From the NCBI GenBank assembly GCA_947500525.1, contig CANMSH010000001.1:1-64000 (forward strand): a DNA stretch of 64,000 nucleotides, written 5' to 3'. This DNA comes from an uncultured Flavobacteriaceae bacterium. GTDB taxonomy: Bacteria > Bacteroidota > Bacteroidia > Flavobacteriales > Flavobacteriaceae. A model generated the notes under the pieces. That model searched no databases and was not told the DNA's origin. It saw only the letters and a list, made by a program, of their open reading frames with translations. This document shows positions 39,604 to 49,467 of the stretch, one piece after another (position 1 is the first letter of the stretch; every line of letters starts with the position of its first letter). The position numbers were made by a program, and so were the translations under genes.

Positions 39604-39726
39604 GTTATCTATCCAAAAACTAATTAATGATATTAGAATTTAAAGTAGAATTTAGCACCTTCTTTAATAAGTTTAAAGGGTTGCTAAGGTTTCAAAGGGT
39701 CTATTCCCTCCACCTTTCTTGATAAC
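39604..39726 (-). promoter_or_regulatory. SAM-I (S-box) riboswitch upstream of metY
   Basis: The minus strand shows GTTATCAAGAAAGGTGGAGGGA, GACCCTTTGAAACC, TTAGCAACCC and AAGGTGCTAAATTC. The P1 partners are GTTATC (5') and GATAAC (39604-39609), and a P4-like CTAAT/ATTAG hairpin lies between. Over about 80 bp it differs from the copy at 25882-26004 in only three positions. It lies 110 bp upstream of metY and should shut the metY-metX-metZ run at high SAM. A weak promoter-like TTG-17-AATATTTG is seen on its 5' side. Confidence 0.9.
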
Positions 39727-40106
39727 ATTTCAATAAATGATTGAACTTGACTACAAATATTGTAAAACAAAAAGTTTACAACCAAATATTTTTTGCAAAA
39801 AGTTGCTATTTTTATGAATATCTTAAATTTTTATCTATAATATTTCATTATTTACATCGAAAATGACGAACTACTTCATTTATTTAATGAGACTACTTCT
39901 TTTTTTATTTTTTTTAAATAAACATATTAGAATTAATGCTAATAATTTATTTACCTTTGACCCAGAATTCTGAGGAAAAATTTGAACTGATTGCAACCTC
40001 AATGAACTATTAAAGTTCTAAATAAAATGCTAAAGCAGTAATACACTACTCTTTTAGTCGACTAAGCAATCATTTTAAATTTCTCATTTTAAATAGAAGA
40101 TAGTTT
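39727..40106 (+). promoter_or_regulatory. Leader and promoter region of metK
   Basis: No gene is seen between the riboswitch and metK. TACCTTTG (39952-39959) matches the -7 consensus TAnnTTTG on the plus strand, which would give a leader of about 140 nt. Within the leader is a perfect 12-bp palindrome TTAGTCGACTAA (40054-40065). I could not match the leader to a known SAM riboswitch class. Confidence 0.35.
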
Positions 40107-41360
40107 ATGTCATATTTTTTTACTTCTGAATCAGTTTCAGAAGGACACCCAGATAAAGTTGCAGATCAGATTTCTGATGCTTTAATTGATAATTTTTTAG
40201 CCTTTGACCCTGAGTCAAAAGTTGCATGTGAAACACTTGTCACTACTGGTCAAGTCGTATTGGCAGGAGAAGTAAAGTCGAGCACTTATTTAGATGTTCA
40301 GAAAATAGCCAGAGATGTGATTAATAAAATTGGTTATACCAAAGGCGAATATATGTTCGACGGTAATTCGTGTGGTGTACTTTCGGCGATTCATGAGCAG
40401 TCTGATGACATTAACAGAGGTGTCGATAGAGGTGCAAAAGAAGAACAAGGTGCAGGCGACCAAGGAATGATGTTTGGTTATGCTACCAACGAAACTGCCA
40501 ATTACATGCCTTTAGCATTAGATTTATCGCATGTAATTTTGAAAGAATTAGCTGTCTTGCGAAGAGAAAATGAATTAATTAAATACTTACGCCCTGATGC
40601 GAAAAGTCAAGTAACGATTGAATACAGCGATGCCAATGTTCCTCAACGAATTGAAGCCATCGTAATTTCAACACAACATGACGATTTTGCTTCAGAAGAA
40701 GCTATGCTAGCTCGAATTAGGAAAGATATTGTTGAAATTTTAATTCCTCGCGTAAAAGCCCAATTAGCACCCGAAATACAAGAATTGTTTAATGATGATA
40801 TTACATACCATATCAACCCAACAGGCAAGTTCGTCATTGGCGGTCCCCATGGTGATACAGGTTTGACTGGTAGAAAAATAATTGTAGATACTTATGGAGG
40901 AAAAGGAGCGCACGGTGGTGGTGCTTTTTCAGGAAAAGATCCTAGTAAGGTAGATCGCAGTGCTGCTTATGCTACACGTCATATTGCAAAAAACTTAGTT
41001 GCCGCCGGCGTGGCAAGTGAAATATTAGTGCAAGTTTCATATGCTATAGGTGTAGTTGAACCAATGGGTATTTTTGTTGACACTTATGGAACCTGTCCTT
41101 TCAATATGACCGATGGTGAAATCGCCGAAAAAGTATCTGAAATATTTGATATGCGTCCTGCGGCCATTGAAAGTCGCTTAAAATTGCGTAATCCCATATA
41201 CAGTGAAACTGCGGCATATGGACATATGGGTCGAAAAAATGAAGTAATCTCGAAGACATTTTCACAGCCTAATGGAACAACTAAAACAGTTGATGTTGAG
41301 CTTTTTACGTGGGAAAAATTAGATTATGTTGATAAGGTAAAAGAAGCTTTTGGGTTGTAA
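40107..41360 (+). CDS. metK: S-adenosylmethionine synthetase
   Basis: The 417-residue protein has all MetK landmarks: [17 protein letters not shown], the [16 protein letters not shown] loop, VQISTQ-like [28 protein letters not shown] (split motif near 249-268) and [19 protein letters not shown]. It converts methionine and ATP to SAM, closing the pathway encoded on the opposite strand. It is followed by a strong terminator. It is transcribed away from the riboswitch-controlled metY run. Confidence 0.97.
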   Translation: MSYFFTSESVSEGHPDKVADQISDALIDNFLAFDPESKVACETLVTTGQVVLAGEVKSSTYLDVQKIARDVINKIGYTKGEYMFDGNSCGVLSAIHEQSDDINRGVDRGAKEEQGAGDQGMMFGYATNETANYMPLALDLSHVILKELAVLRRENELIKYLRPDAKSQVTIEYSDANVPQRIEAIVISTQHDDFASEEAMLARIRKDIVEILIPRVKAQLAPEIQELFNDDITYHINPTGKFVIGGPHGDTGLTGRKIIVDTYGGKGAHGGGAFSGKDPSKVDRSAAYATRHIAKNLVAAGVASEILVQVSYAIGVVEPMGIFVDTYGTCPFNMTDGEIAEKVSEIFDMRPAAIESRLKLRNPIYSETAAYGHMGRKNEVISKTFSQPNGTTKTVDVELFTWEKLDYVDKVKEAFGL

Positions 41361-41377
41361 TCATACGCTGAAAATAT

Positions 41378-41411
41378 AAAAAAACCTTCTCAAAATGAGA
41401 AGGTTTTTTTT
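41378..41411 (+). terminator. Terminator of metK
   Basis: AAAAAAACCTTCTC pairs with GAGAAGGTTTTTTT around a 5-nt loop, ending in eight T, 17 bp after the metK stop. Confidence 0.9.
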
Positions 41412-41548
41412 ATTAATTAATTGTACATGTTAAAAGTAACTCAGCTACATTTCATTGTACTAAAAAAAACATATGTTATATAACCTACTGATATTAAGCT
41501 GTATAATTGGAAAGTAAAATAATAACACCTGTTACAATACTTTTTAAT

Positions 41549-42043
41549 ATGAAATATAAAATAATACATTCCATTGTATTTTTCACAGTTTGTATCCTAA
41601 CAATCAGTTTTAGTCCAAATTTAAAAGATGACGTTCAAAATTATGACTATTTAAAGAAAAGATTGAAAAATACGAAAGCTTTTACAATCGAAGTTATGGA
41701 AGCAATGCCAGAAGCAACCTATCGTTTCAAGCCGACCAATGATGTACGTACCTATACTGCTTTAGCATCACATATTGTTTACTCAATAGAATGGAATATT
41801 CATTTGATGAAAGGAACTCCAATTAAATGGACACCTGGTGATGAAGATCGTTTTACTAAAAAAGAGTTACTTACATATGCTGATGTTCAATTTGACAATC
41901 TTTTAAAATTTGTTGAAAAAGCTGAAGAAAGTTCGGAATTAACTCAAAAAATTATCGATGTTTTAAATCACAATTCACACCACCGTGGCCAAATGGTGAC
42001 TTATTTACGTATGAAAAGTATAACACCTCCCAATTATAGATAA
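41549..42043 (+). CDS. DinB-like protein with N-terminal membrane or signal segment
   Basis: Starting at the ATG at 41549, the 164-residue product has a hydrophobic N-terminus (IIHSIVFFTVCILTISF), then a DinB four-helix pattern: ALASHIVYSIEWNIHLM with the first metal His, and the C-terminal NHNSHHRGQMVTYLR. An ATG at 41507 would extend it by 14 residues, but the inner start places the signal sequence at the N-terminus. DinB-like proteins are metal-dependent, often thiol-linked transferases or of unknown role. The gene lies between metK and the metK fragment. Confidence 0.8.
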   Translation: MKYKIIHSIVFFTVCILTISFSPNLKDDVQNYDYLKKRLKNTKAFTIEVMEAMPEATYRFKPTNDVRTYTALASHIVYSIEWNIHLMKGTPIKWTPGDEDRFTKKELLTYADVQFDNLLKFVEKAEESSELTQKIIDVLNHNSHHRGQMVTYLRMKSITPPNYR

Positions 42044-42055
42044 AGCTTAAAAAAA

Positions 42056-42952
42056 ATGAAAAATAGTATTATTGGTTTAATCTTCCTTTTAGGGTTTCAA
42101 AATATATCAGGGCAAGATTCAAAATACTTGCATTTTTTGGTTGATTCGTTGCCAAAAGGAACACCAGTTTTAGTCAATTTTGAAGTAGAAAAAGGTTTTA
42201 TGGCTACAGAGCGTATTGCAATCTCGAAAGACGGGAAAAGTATTTATTATGGCATAAGAAATAGCTACGATTATCCGACTTCAACCGCACATATTTTAAA
42301 AATAAATTTTACGAATAATACATGGAGTAAACCACAAATTGTTTTTGCAGATAGCTCCGGCGCACCAGCATTTTCACGAGACGAGAAAATCATGTATTTT
42401 CAATACGACCATCCTAAAACTCCAAAAGGGTTATATTCGACGAAAACGAAAACAGGCTGGGATATTCCAAAACTATTTAGAAGATCATTAAAAAAATCTC
42501 ATTATTTACAGTCGCCTAGAAAGAACAGTTATTTCTATACAGCAGGTATTAATGAAGAAGAGAGTATTCAAGATGTTTATCATGTAATTACAACTAAATC
42601 AGACACTATTAGTAAAAGGTTAGGGTTTGAAATTAAAGGCGACTTTTCTGACCTCTATGTTTCTCCTGATGAATCTTTTTTAATTCTATTAATTAATAAA
42701 AAGAACAATTCGGAAAATTATAAATTCTATGGAAATGGTAATTTATTCATCTCATTTAAAAAAGGCAATGACACTTGGTCTTCTCCTATTAATTTAGGAA
42801 AGGAAGTACATAATATATCTGAATGGAACTGGGGGCCTTACGTTACAAAAGACAAGAAATTTTTATTCTTTTCTAGTTGGCTAAAAACAGGTGGTACTTA
42901 TATGATTGATTTTGAACCAATCTATAATCGCTTAAAAAAACAGGTCAACTAA
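42056..42952 (+). CDS. Secreted PD40/WD40-like beta-propeller protein
   Basis: The 298-residue protein has a signal peptide (to about ISGQ) and several repeats of the PD40 type: IAISKDGKSIYYG, PAFSRDEKIMYFQ, LYVSPDESFLILL and YVTKDKKFLFFSS. Each has the S/xDxxxxYF pattern of propeller blades. Such proteins are periplasmic or outer-membrane-linked in Bacteroidota. It starts 12 bp after the DinB-like gene, so the two are probably co-transcribed. Specific role unknown. Confidence 0.8.
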   Translation: MKNSIIGLIFLLGFQNISGQDSKYLHFLVDSLPKGTPVLVNFEVEKGFMATERIAISKDGKSIYYGIRNSYDYPTSTAHILKINFTNNTWSKPQIVFADSSGAPAFSRDEKIMYFQYDHPKTPKGLYSTKTKTGWDIPKLFRRSLKKSHYLQSPRKNSYFYTAGINEEESIQDVYHVITTKSDTISKRLGFEIKGDFSDLYVSPDESFLILLINKKNNSENYKFYGNGNLFISFKKGNDTWSSPINLGKEVHNISEWNWGPYVTKDKKFLFFSSWLKTGGTYMIDFEPIYNRLKKQVN

Positions 42953-43063
42953 TATCATAGTATCGTATCTCAAAATGGAGTCTCTATCTCCATAAATGTC
43001 GAACCCTTTACTTTGGAGAAATTAGATTATGTAGATACGATTAAAGAAGTATTTGACTTATAA
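42953..43063 (+). pseudogene. 3' fragment of a second metK
   Basis: The frame ending at the TAA at 43061-43063 reads SQNGVSISINVEPFTLEK, then LDYVDTIKEVFDL, against [32 protein letters not shown] at the end of MetK. About 35 codons are alignable. The rest of the gene is missing, and the fragment begins directly after the stop of the preceding gene. A CCTTCTC-type terminator follows, as after metK. Confidence 0.8.
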
Positions 43064-43080
43064 ACATTCTCTAAGAAAAC

Positions 43081-43111
43081 AAAAACCCTTCTCGACATCG
43101 AGAAGGGTTTT
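43081..43111. terminator. Bidirectional terminator between the metK fragment and the M28 peptidase gene
   Basis: AAAACCCTTCTCG pairs with CGAGAAGGGTTTT around an ACAT loop, with T runs on both strands. It resembles the metK terminator and can end the convergent transcripts. Confidence 0.85.
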
Positions 43112-43123
43112 CTATGCTATAAA

Positions 43124-44671
43124 TTAGTCTAGACCACCTCTTCGTTGTGGCGATCTTGGTTTTGGCCAAGTACGTTTTTTTCCATTTCTAGGATTCGTAT
43201 GCAATACACTTTTTTCAGCAGAAGTTCTTTTATCTTCGCTCGCTTTGTAGGCCAAAATAGCCGTTAAAATTGCATTACTTCGAACATCATCAAATACAAT
43301 CTTATCATAGGTATCCCTATTTGTATGCCATGTGTAATTCCAGTATGACCAACTCAACGAACTTAACGAAAATGCAGGAGCACCGGCAGCTACAAAAGAA
43401 GCATAATCTGAGCCACCTCCACCTGGAGTTCCTGGAAAGGTAGTTTTTATATGTTTTAAAATATCTTTTGGTACCGCTTCTAACCATCTTCCTAAATAAT
43501 CATAGGCATGCAAATACCCTTGACCAGTTAAGTTCACAACACGACCAGTCCCGTTATCTTGGTTAAACAAGGCCTGTACATTTTTTACAATCTTAGGATG
43601 ATCTTCAACGAATGCTCTCGACCCATTCAAGCCTTGTTCTTCACTTCCCCAATGACCCACCAAAATTGTTCTTTTTGGGTTCGGGTATACTTTCTTAAGA
43701 ATCCGCATTGCCTCCATCATCACCAAGGTACCTGTGCCATTATCGGTCGCACCAGTACCGCCATCCCATGAATCAAAATGTGCTGATAAAATAACATATT
43801 CATCTGGCTTTTCTGAGCCTTTTATTTCAGCAATGGTATTAAAGGTTGGCACCGCACCTAACTCTTTAGATTCGGCAACAATCTTTATCTTTGGTTTATC
43901 ACCATATTGCACCATTCTATATAACATGCCATAATCCTCTAATTCTAGATCTACCGCAGGAATTTTTTTGGTACGTGCACTAAAAATTTTATTCACCCCG
44001 AAACCTCTCGACCAATTCGATGATACAATTCCTACTGCACCTGCATTTTCTAGAGCAGTATTTAAGGTTCTTCTACCGTATCCTGTATTTCTCATATTCG
44101 TTCGCCAAGCCTTTGTTTGCTCAGAACGCGCATCTTTCATCTTTTTAAATGATTCTTCAGTAGCGAACTCTTCCCAGTTATAATCTGGTCTGCCTGTAGG
44201 TTGAAGCATCGAAATCATTACAAATTTACCTTTAACAGAAGGTAACCATTTTGCAAAAGCTAAAGAGTCTTTAACCATTGGTAATACAACGAGTTCTGCA
44301 GTTACTCCTTTTTTAGATGTACTTGGATTCCAAGCCAACTGTTTTCCGGTAAGGGTTCGTTTTCTTGGATATACCATATCAATATGTGTAATTCCACGTT
44401 GCCATCCACGCCATTCTCCCCATTTTTCATTTCTTGATGTTATGCCCCATTTACCATATTGTGCAACAGCCCAATCATGCGCTTTTTTCATCTCTGGAGT
44501 TCCAACAAGTCTCGGACCAATCACGTCCATCAATTCGTGACCTAAACGCTCTAATTGCGAGTTGTCATTTGCTTCTTTTATAATATTCTCAATTACAGGA
44601 TTTTTCTCTTGGGCTATAGTGCTAAGACTAAGGCATAGCGAAAAGAGCATTAATTTGAAGAGGGTTTTCAT
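43124..44671 (-). CDS. Secreted M28-family zinc aminopeptidase
   Basis: The 515-residue protein has a signal peptide (to about TIAQ), a PA-like insert in the N-terminal half and an M28 catalytic domain. Metal and catalytic residues are visible in ILSAHFDSWDGGTGATDNGTG (His and Asp ligands, about 290-310), GHWGSEEQGLNGS (catalytic Glu-Glu), LFNQDNGTGR and the late YTWHTNRDTYD histidine. It resembles carboxypeptidase Q-type proteins. It probably acts in the periplasm or on secreted peptides. The Pro/Arg-rich tail (RTWPKPRSPQRRGG) is unusual. Confidence 0.92.
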   Translation of the reverse strand: MKTLFKLMLFSLCLSLSTIAQEKNPVIENIIKEANDNSQLERLGHELMDVIGPRLVGTPEMKKAHDWAVAQYGKWGITSRNEKWGEWRGWQRGITHIDMVYPRKRTLTGKQLAWNPSTSKKGVTAELVVLPMVKDSLAFAKWLPSVKGKFVMISMLQPTGRPDYNWEEFATEESFKKMKDARSEQTKAWRTNMRNTGYGRRTLNTALENAGAVGIVSSNWSRGFGVNKIFSARTKKIPAVDLELEDYGMLYRMVQYGDKPKIKIVAESKELGAVPTFNTIAEIKGSEKPDEYVILSAHFDSWDGGTGATDNGTGTLVMMEAMRILKKVYPNPKRTILVGHWGSEEQGLNGSRAFVEDHPKIVKNVQALFNQDNGTGRVVNLTGQGYLHAYDYLGRWLEAVPKDILKHIKTTFPGTPGGGGSDYASFVAAGAPAFSLSSLSWSYWNYTWHTNRDTYDKIVFDDVRSNAILTAILAYKASEDKRTSAEKSVLHTNPRNGKKRTWPKPRSPQRRGGLD

Positions 44672-44741
44672 TTTAAATTATTTAGTTAGTACTCATTTAT
44701 AAGTTCGTACAAATTACAATAATTTATAAGATATCTAATAC

Positions 44742-44770
44742 AAAAAACCCATTGAAAAGTATCCAATGGG
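44742..44770 (-). terminator. Terminator of the outer-membrane protein operon
   Basis: CCCATTG (44748-44754) and CAATGGG (44764-44770) pair around a 9-nt loop, followed on the minus strand by six T. It lies 23 bp after the stop of the barrel protein. Confidence 0.75.
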
Positions 44771-44792
44771 GCAATCTAAAATTATACCTAGT

Positions 44793-47540
44793 TTATAAGG
44801 AATATATAGCTCTAAAAGTTATAAAACGAGGTTGTATAAATGTTTCTGAACTAAATACTGATATATTGCTAGCTCCATTATTTACTTGAGAATCAATATT
44901 TAATAAGTTACTAGCTTTCATTTCATATTCCCATTTCGCATCTTTATCTTTTCTATAGGCTAAACTTGCGTCCCAATTTTGAAAGGATTGTGAAGGTCCT
45001 GTGGTGCTGCTTTGATTGGTATATGAATAATTTGTTCTAAACGTGACAGATTTCCATACGTATGCGTCAAACTCAATAGAAGGAGAGTTTCTGGTAAATT
45101 TCGTGTTTCTGCCACCCTGATTATTATCGGTAACGCTATATCTATATCTCAATCTAACATTTGGAGCTTCTCTAAAATTCGTTCGTAGTTCAGGTGTATA
45201 TGTTTGCGTAAAACCTTCATTAATAGTTCTGGCATCTCTAATTAGTTGATTTATTTTACTGTAACTAAAACGTGCATTTATGGTAGCTCTCAATTTTCCA
45301 AAAGTTCGTTGTACACGTCCGAAAGCGGTAAAGCTTTCATCTGCAAAGTTAGAATTCAAAAACGTATTAGTTCTAATCACATTATCAAATTCAGTGCGAT
45401 TTCGTATTTGATCTATATTATTACTATAATTCAAAAAAGCAAATACGTTTGTATAATTAAACAAGTTAAAACTCCTATACCTCAAATTTAGATTATGCGA
45501 TAATGCATTTTGTAGTTCTGGCTCACCATACTGAATACTACTAAAGCTATTTAACACCAATCCTTGTGCTAAACGAGTTACATCTGTAAACTGATTTGAT
45601 ATATTATATCTAAAGGTTAAACTCTCGCTTTTTTTAAATTGGATTCGCGTTTCAAAATCAGGCAACACTCTAAAAAAGTTATCTTCAAAAGTTTCACCAA
45701 ACTGAATATTTCGATTGCCGTAAGCGTGAAAAGAAACACCTGGTGTAATTGTAAACTTTCCTGTTTTCAACGTATATTTTGCTCCTACATACACATCACT
45801 AAAATTGTATTGGGTATCATTCTCTGCAGACAATACATTGCCTTCACTATCAGTAACTATTGGTGTTGGATCAAACGGCGATCCATTATCCAAAAATTGG
45901 AAAATATTCGAATTAAAATCTTGACGACTTAGAATAGTTCCAAGCGTAAAATTAATATTACTCTTAGCATTTAAAATATTATAGTAATCTAGTTTTGCAT
46001 CTACTTGATTTGATTTTATACGTCTATTTTGTCCTAGGTCATAGTTGTTAAGTGTTCTATTCAATCCTAATTCAGCGGCTGTTTCGTCAAACGCATCTCT
46101 ATCATTTTCATCAATCTCATTATTGTTTGTAGGGTCATTTACTAATAAGGCATTGTAAAAAGGATCTTCATCTTTCACCAAATGTTGGGCTTCAAAAGCA
46201 AAAATATTCGTTTCGTTCAAGGTATAATAATAGTTTACATTTTGACTAATACTAAATGGTTTCACTTTATCTAATTGTGTTGTGTTTCCAACCACAGAAG
46301 AAAATAAATTTTGTGCTTCTGTATCGTCAGAAATTCGACCCAATACATCATAATCTAACTGATTATTCACGTTAGGCTTATACGATGTGCTTAACTTGGC
46401 TAATCCTTGATTTGTAGATTCTTTACCAGATTGGATGCGAGATTCATCTTGAATATCAGACTCTATATATTGTGAAAATGTTTCCTGACGAGATCTTATT
46501 CGGCTACTGTTATAGATAAAGAAACCGCTAATATCCAACGCTTTATTTGGTGAATAACTAAAATTTGAAGCGGCCAATTTTGTCTCTATTTGTTGCGCAT
46601 TTCCCGGATTGGCAAGACCGTTTAATCCGTTATTTCCTAGATTAATACTGGTTCCACTACTCCTACTTGGAGGTCTAAATCCTCCTCCAAAATTTCTAAT
46701 ATCTCGATTTGTTAAAGCACTTTCTCCAATATTATTCAAATCACCAATTAAATTGAGACTAAATTTCGGACTGTAATAAAAAAGCTTTGGCTGAGCCACA
46801 TACAATTCATTATCTGGTGCTGCACCCCCACCAGCGGTTATATCTCCAAACCAAAAATTTTCTTTTCCTTCTTTAAGTTTGATATTGATCGCGACATTAT
46901 CCTGATTGTTTGTGACATTTCTCAATTGACCAACTTCTGAAAAATTTCTCAATACTTGAACTTTATCTACTGCGCTCGATGGAATATTTTTGGTAGCTAA
47001 TTTTGAATCGCCATCAAAAAAATCCTTTCCATTTACCGTTAATTTACTTACTACATTTCCTTCAACTTCTATTTGACCATCATCATTGATTTCTACCCCT
47101 GGTAATTTTTTGAGCACATCTTCAAGCTTTCTCTCTGAGCCATTTTTAAACGAATCGGCATTGTAGATTAAAGTATCTCCTTTAATTGTTACCGGCATTT
47201 CATATGTAAGTTCTACTTCGTCTAAAGCATTATCTGCCTTCAAAATAAAATCTCTGGTAATATCTTCTTCTGCCGTAGTAACTGTGGCATCTGATGTTTT
47301 CATCCCTATAAAACTTGCCTGAACTTTGTATACTTCATTCTTTTTTAGCGTTAATATATATACCCCTTTATCGTTCGTAATGGCATACGATTCTAACGCA
47401 CTGGTTTTTTGATTTATTGCAATAACATTGGCTAGTTCCAACGGCTGCCCAACACTATCTTTCACAACACCTTGTAATTTAATTTGGGCAAAAGAGATAT
47501 TGGCTACACACAACAGTGTAATAAAAATTATTTTTCTCAT
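44793..47540 (-). CDS. TonB-dependent-receptor-like outer-membrane beta-barrel protein
   Basis: The 915-residue protein has a signal peptide, a CarboxypepD_reg-like domain (LQGVVKDSVGQPLELANVIA, about 24-100), a plug-like segment (KKLPGVEINDDGQIEVEGN ... LTVNGKDFFDGD) and a long C-terminal barrel rich in aromatic beta strands, as in the OMP_b-brl_3 family. It has no evident TonB box. It is the last gene of an operon with two GLPGLI proteins and a small secreted protein, an association common in Flavobacteriaceae. The cargo is not known. Confidence 0.9.
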   Translation of the reverse strand: MRKIIFITLLCVANISFAQIKLQGVVKDSVGQPLELANVIAINQKTSALESYAITNDKGVYILTLKKNEVYKVQASFIGMKTSDATVTTAEEDITRDFILKADNALDEVELTYEMPVTIKGDTLIYNADSFKNGSERKLEDVLKKLPGVEINDDGQIEVEGNVVSKLTVNGKDFFDGDSKLATKNIPSSAVDKVQVLRNFSEVGQLRNVTNNQDNVAINIKLKEGKENFWFGDITAGGGAAPDNELYVAQPKLFYYSPKFSLNLIGDLNNIGESALTNRDIRNFGGGFRPPSRSSGTSINLGNNGLNGLANPGNAQQIETKLAASNFSYSPNKALDISGFFIYNSSRIRSRQETFSQYIESDIQDESRIQSGKESTNQGLAKLSTSYKPNVNNQLDYDVLGRISDDTEAQNLFSSVVGNTTQLDKVKPFSISQNVNYYYTLNETNIFAFEAQHLVKDEDPFYNALLVNDPTNNNEIDENDRDAFDETAAELGLNRTLNNYDLGQNRRIKSNQVDAKLDYYNILNAKSNINFTLGTILSRQDFNSNIFQFLDNGSPFDPTPIVTDSEGNVLSAENDTQYNFSDVYVGAKYTLKTGKFTITPGVSFHAYGNRNIQFGETFEDNFFRVLPDFETRIQFKKSESLTFRYNISNQFTDVTRLAQGLVLNSFSSIQYGEPELQNALSHNLNLRYRSFNLFNYTNVFAFLNYSNNIDQIRNRTEFDNVIRTNTFLNSNFADESFTAFGRVQRTFGKLRATINARFSYSKINQLIRDARTINEGFTQTYTPELRTNFREAPNVRLRYRYSVTDNNQGGRNTKFTRNSPSIEFDAYVWKSVTFRTNYSYTNQSSTTGPSQSFQNWDASLAYRKDKDAKWEYEMKASNLLNIDSQVNNGASNISVFSSETFIQPRFITFRAIYSL

Positions 47541-47585
47541 AGTTTAGGTTAGTTATTCATGTAGGGGTTTAAATTTGAGCGGTAT

Positions 47586-48485
47586 TTAGAAATTCCTTCT
47601 ACGCCCACTACTTCTTCCTCGATTGTCGCGCAGCTCTTGCATTTTTCCGGTTATGATAGTGTTATATTCTTTTTTTGTCACAACCTTCCCCTTTTCAGGT
47701 GCTTCTATTTTTGCTTTTTCTTGAGGGTTGATAATAATCTTTGAGCATAACATTGTCACATTACCGGCACTCACTTCTAGTATTAATCCCGGTAAACCCC
47801 AATATTCACCCGGCCCCTGACTTACAGGAATTTGCGGAGAATACCAAGCAACAATTTCTACCATTTTCACTTCTTCTTTTACCGGTTTTTCGACGGCAGT
47901 TCCATCAGCAACATTTACGGCTTTTAATGAATCGTTTTTCTTTTTCGCATTGCTATTATTACGATTACGACGTCTCTCAATTCTTGCCCAATTCACTTCA
48001 GAAGCTGGTCTAGATGCAGTAGCTTTAAAACACGTATATTGTCCTATTTGCTTTGTTTCTGAACCCATTTTCCATTGTAAAGGTTGCATCTCTTCTTTTA
48101 TTAAAAATTGTTTTCCAAAAAACTCTTGATCTTGTATAAATGTTTTCGTCTTGATGTTTTTATATTGTGGCCCTGCTGAAAAACTACTACCCCAAACACT
48201 TTGACCTCGACCTCCAACCGGAGCTGCTAATTTTTCATCTTCCTTAAACATAGATTCCTCCTGATTGAATGTTAGAATATAGGTTTTTTCTAACCATTGC
48301 TTCATTCGGTCAGCCATCTGTTTCTTTTGTGCTTCGGTCATTTGGCGACCTCTACCCCAGCGACTCATATCCATGGTGGTTTTAGAAAAATAGTACGCTT
48401 TACCTTGAAAATCTTGAGCAGTTACAGTTCCTGACAGGAGTGCAACAAATATTAAAATAGAAAATTTTGAAATGGCTGATGTCAT
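47586..48485 (-). CDS. GLPGLI family protein (gene 2)
   Basis: The 299-residue secreted protein has a signal peptide (to VTAQ), the family start DFQGKAYYFSKTTMD, a central AWYSPQIPVSQGPGEYWGLPGLILE with the defining GLPGLI motif near residue 230, and a Ser/Arg-rich tail. It probably sits in the periplasm or on the outer membrane near the barrel protein encoded 45 bp downstream. The C-terminus is unusually basic (GRSSGRRRNF). GTTAAA repeats lie about 100 bp upstream of its start. Confidence 0.9.
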   Translation of the reverse strand: MTSAISKFSILIFVALLSGTVTAQDFQGKAYYFSKTTMDMSRWGRGRQMTEAQKKQMADRMKQWLEKTYILTFNQEESMFKEDEKLAAPVGGRGQSVWGSSFSAGPQYKNIKTKTFIQDQEFFGKQFLIKEEMQPLQWKMGSETKQIGQYTCFKATASRPASEVNWARIERRRNRNNSNAKKKNDSLKAVNVADGTAVEKPVKEEVKMVEIVAWYSPQIPVSQGPGEYWGLPGLILEVSAGNVTMLCSKIIINPQEKAKIEAPEKGKVVTKKEYNTIITGKMQELRDNRGRSSGRRRNF

Positions 48486-48587
48486 AATAATGTATTTAAA
48501 CGAAGGGTAGTATTCACTTCTAGTGAAAACATATAATCTACCTTACGACTTAGAATACAAATTTCGACAAAGGTTTAATCATCAAAC

Positions 48588-48604
48588 GTTAAACTCTTGT
48601 TAAA
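48588..48604. promoter_or_regulatory. Direct repeat GTTAAA-N5-GTTAAA upstream of the second GLPGLI gene
   Basis: GTTAAA at 48588-48593 and 48599-48604 are 11 bp apart and resemble the GTTAAC boxes upstream of the kinase operon. They lie about 100 bp upstream of the GLPGLI ATG at 48485. Confidence 0.4.
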
Positions 48605-48609
48605 GAAAT

Positions 48610-49464
48610 TTAGCCTCCTATTCTTATCTGAATATGTTCATCTCCTCGACGACCATTTCTCGGTGCATATCTTTCAAGCATTTCTTTACGTTTCTTTTCC
48701 ATTATTTTATCAAAATCGGCTTGATTAATTTGCTTTCCTTTGGTAGGTTCTTTAATATTAATTTTCTCCTTTGGATTCAGCACTATTTTGCTACAAACTA
48801 TTTGATGTTTTCCTGTATTTATCTCTAATATTAAACCGGGTAATCCAAAATAATTTTCTGGTCCGTTGTTAACCGGTATTTGAGGAGTATACCATGCTGT
48901 TATCGTTTGCAACTTCTTTTCTTTCTTTATCGTGTCATCCTTAATTTTTGATGCTCCGTTAAAACTTGAATGAGATATAACCTCGACTTCTCTTGTAAAC
49001 GTTGCTTTATAACTTTTATATGTACCAATATATTTGGTCTCTGATTCAAGTTTCCAATCGAAGGTTTTAAGCGTATCTTTTACTAAAAAAATCTTGCCCA
49101 TCACATCCTTTTGATCTGTAAAGGTGTTATTTTTAGTATTCTTATATAAAATATCGCTTCCTCCACCAGCACCAACAATTCTAACTGCCATATTCGAACC
49201 GCCAACTTGAGGTGGAGCTAATGATTCATCTTCTTTATAAACTGAAGCTTCCTTGTTAAACGAAAGTTTAAATGTTTTTTGAAACTGTTTTTTAAGCATT
49301 TCTGTCATTTGTTTCTGTAAATCGGAGTTCATTTGTGTACTATCCAATTTTAAATCAATGCTCCGTTTTGTCTTATAGGTTGCTACTCCTTGAAAATCTT
49401 GCCCATAGGTATTAGAAAAGATGAATAGAAGCGCTAAAATCAGTATTCGTATAATTATTGTCAT
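48610..49464 (-). CDS. GLPGLI family protein (gene 1)
   Basis: The 284-residue secreted protein has a signal peptide (to TYGQ), DFQGVATYKTKRSID, a Lys-rich coil-like region (QKQMTEMLKKQFQKTF), and AWYTPQIPVNNGPENYFGLPGLILE. It is paralogous to the next gene (47586-48485), which has the same block order. It starts 3 bp after the stop of the small secreted protein gene. The paralogous pair suggests specialised subunits or substrates for the same envelope system. Confidence 0.9.
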   Translation of the reverse strand: MTIIIRILILALLFIFSNTYGQDFQGVATYKTKRSIDLKLDSTQMNSDLQKQMTEMLKKQFQKTFKLSFNKEASVYKEDESLAPPQVGGSNMAVRIVGAGGGSDILYKNTKNNTFTDQKDVMGKIFLVKDTLKTFDWKLESETKYIGTYKSYKATFTREVEVISHSSFNGASKIKDDTIKKEKKLQTITAWYTPQIPVNNGPENYFGLPGLILEINTGKHQIVCSKIVLNPKEKINIKEPTKGKQINQADFDKIMEKKRKEMLERYAPRNGRRGDEHIQIRIGG

Positions 49465-49467
49465 TGT

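Noticed and set aside
40054..40065. TTAGTCGACTAA palindrome in the metK leader as an operator or riboswitch part
   Set aside because: A single 12-bp palindrome with no matching site and no recognised aptamer nearby.
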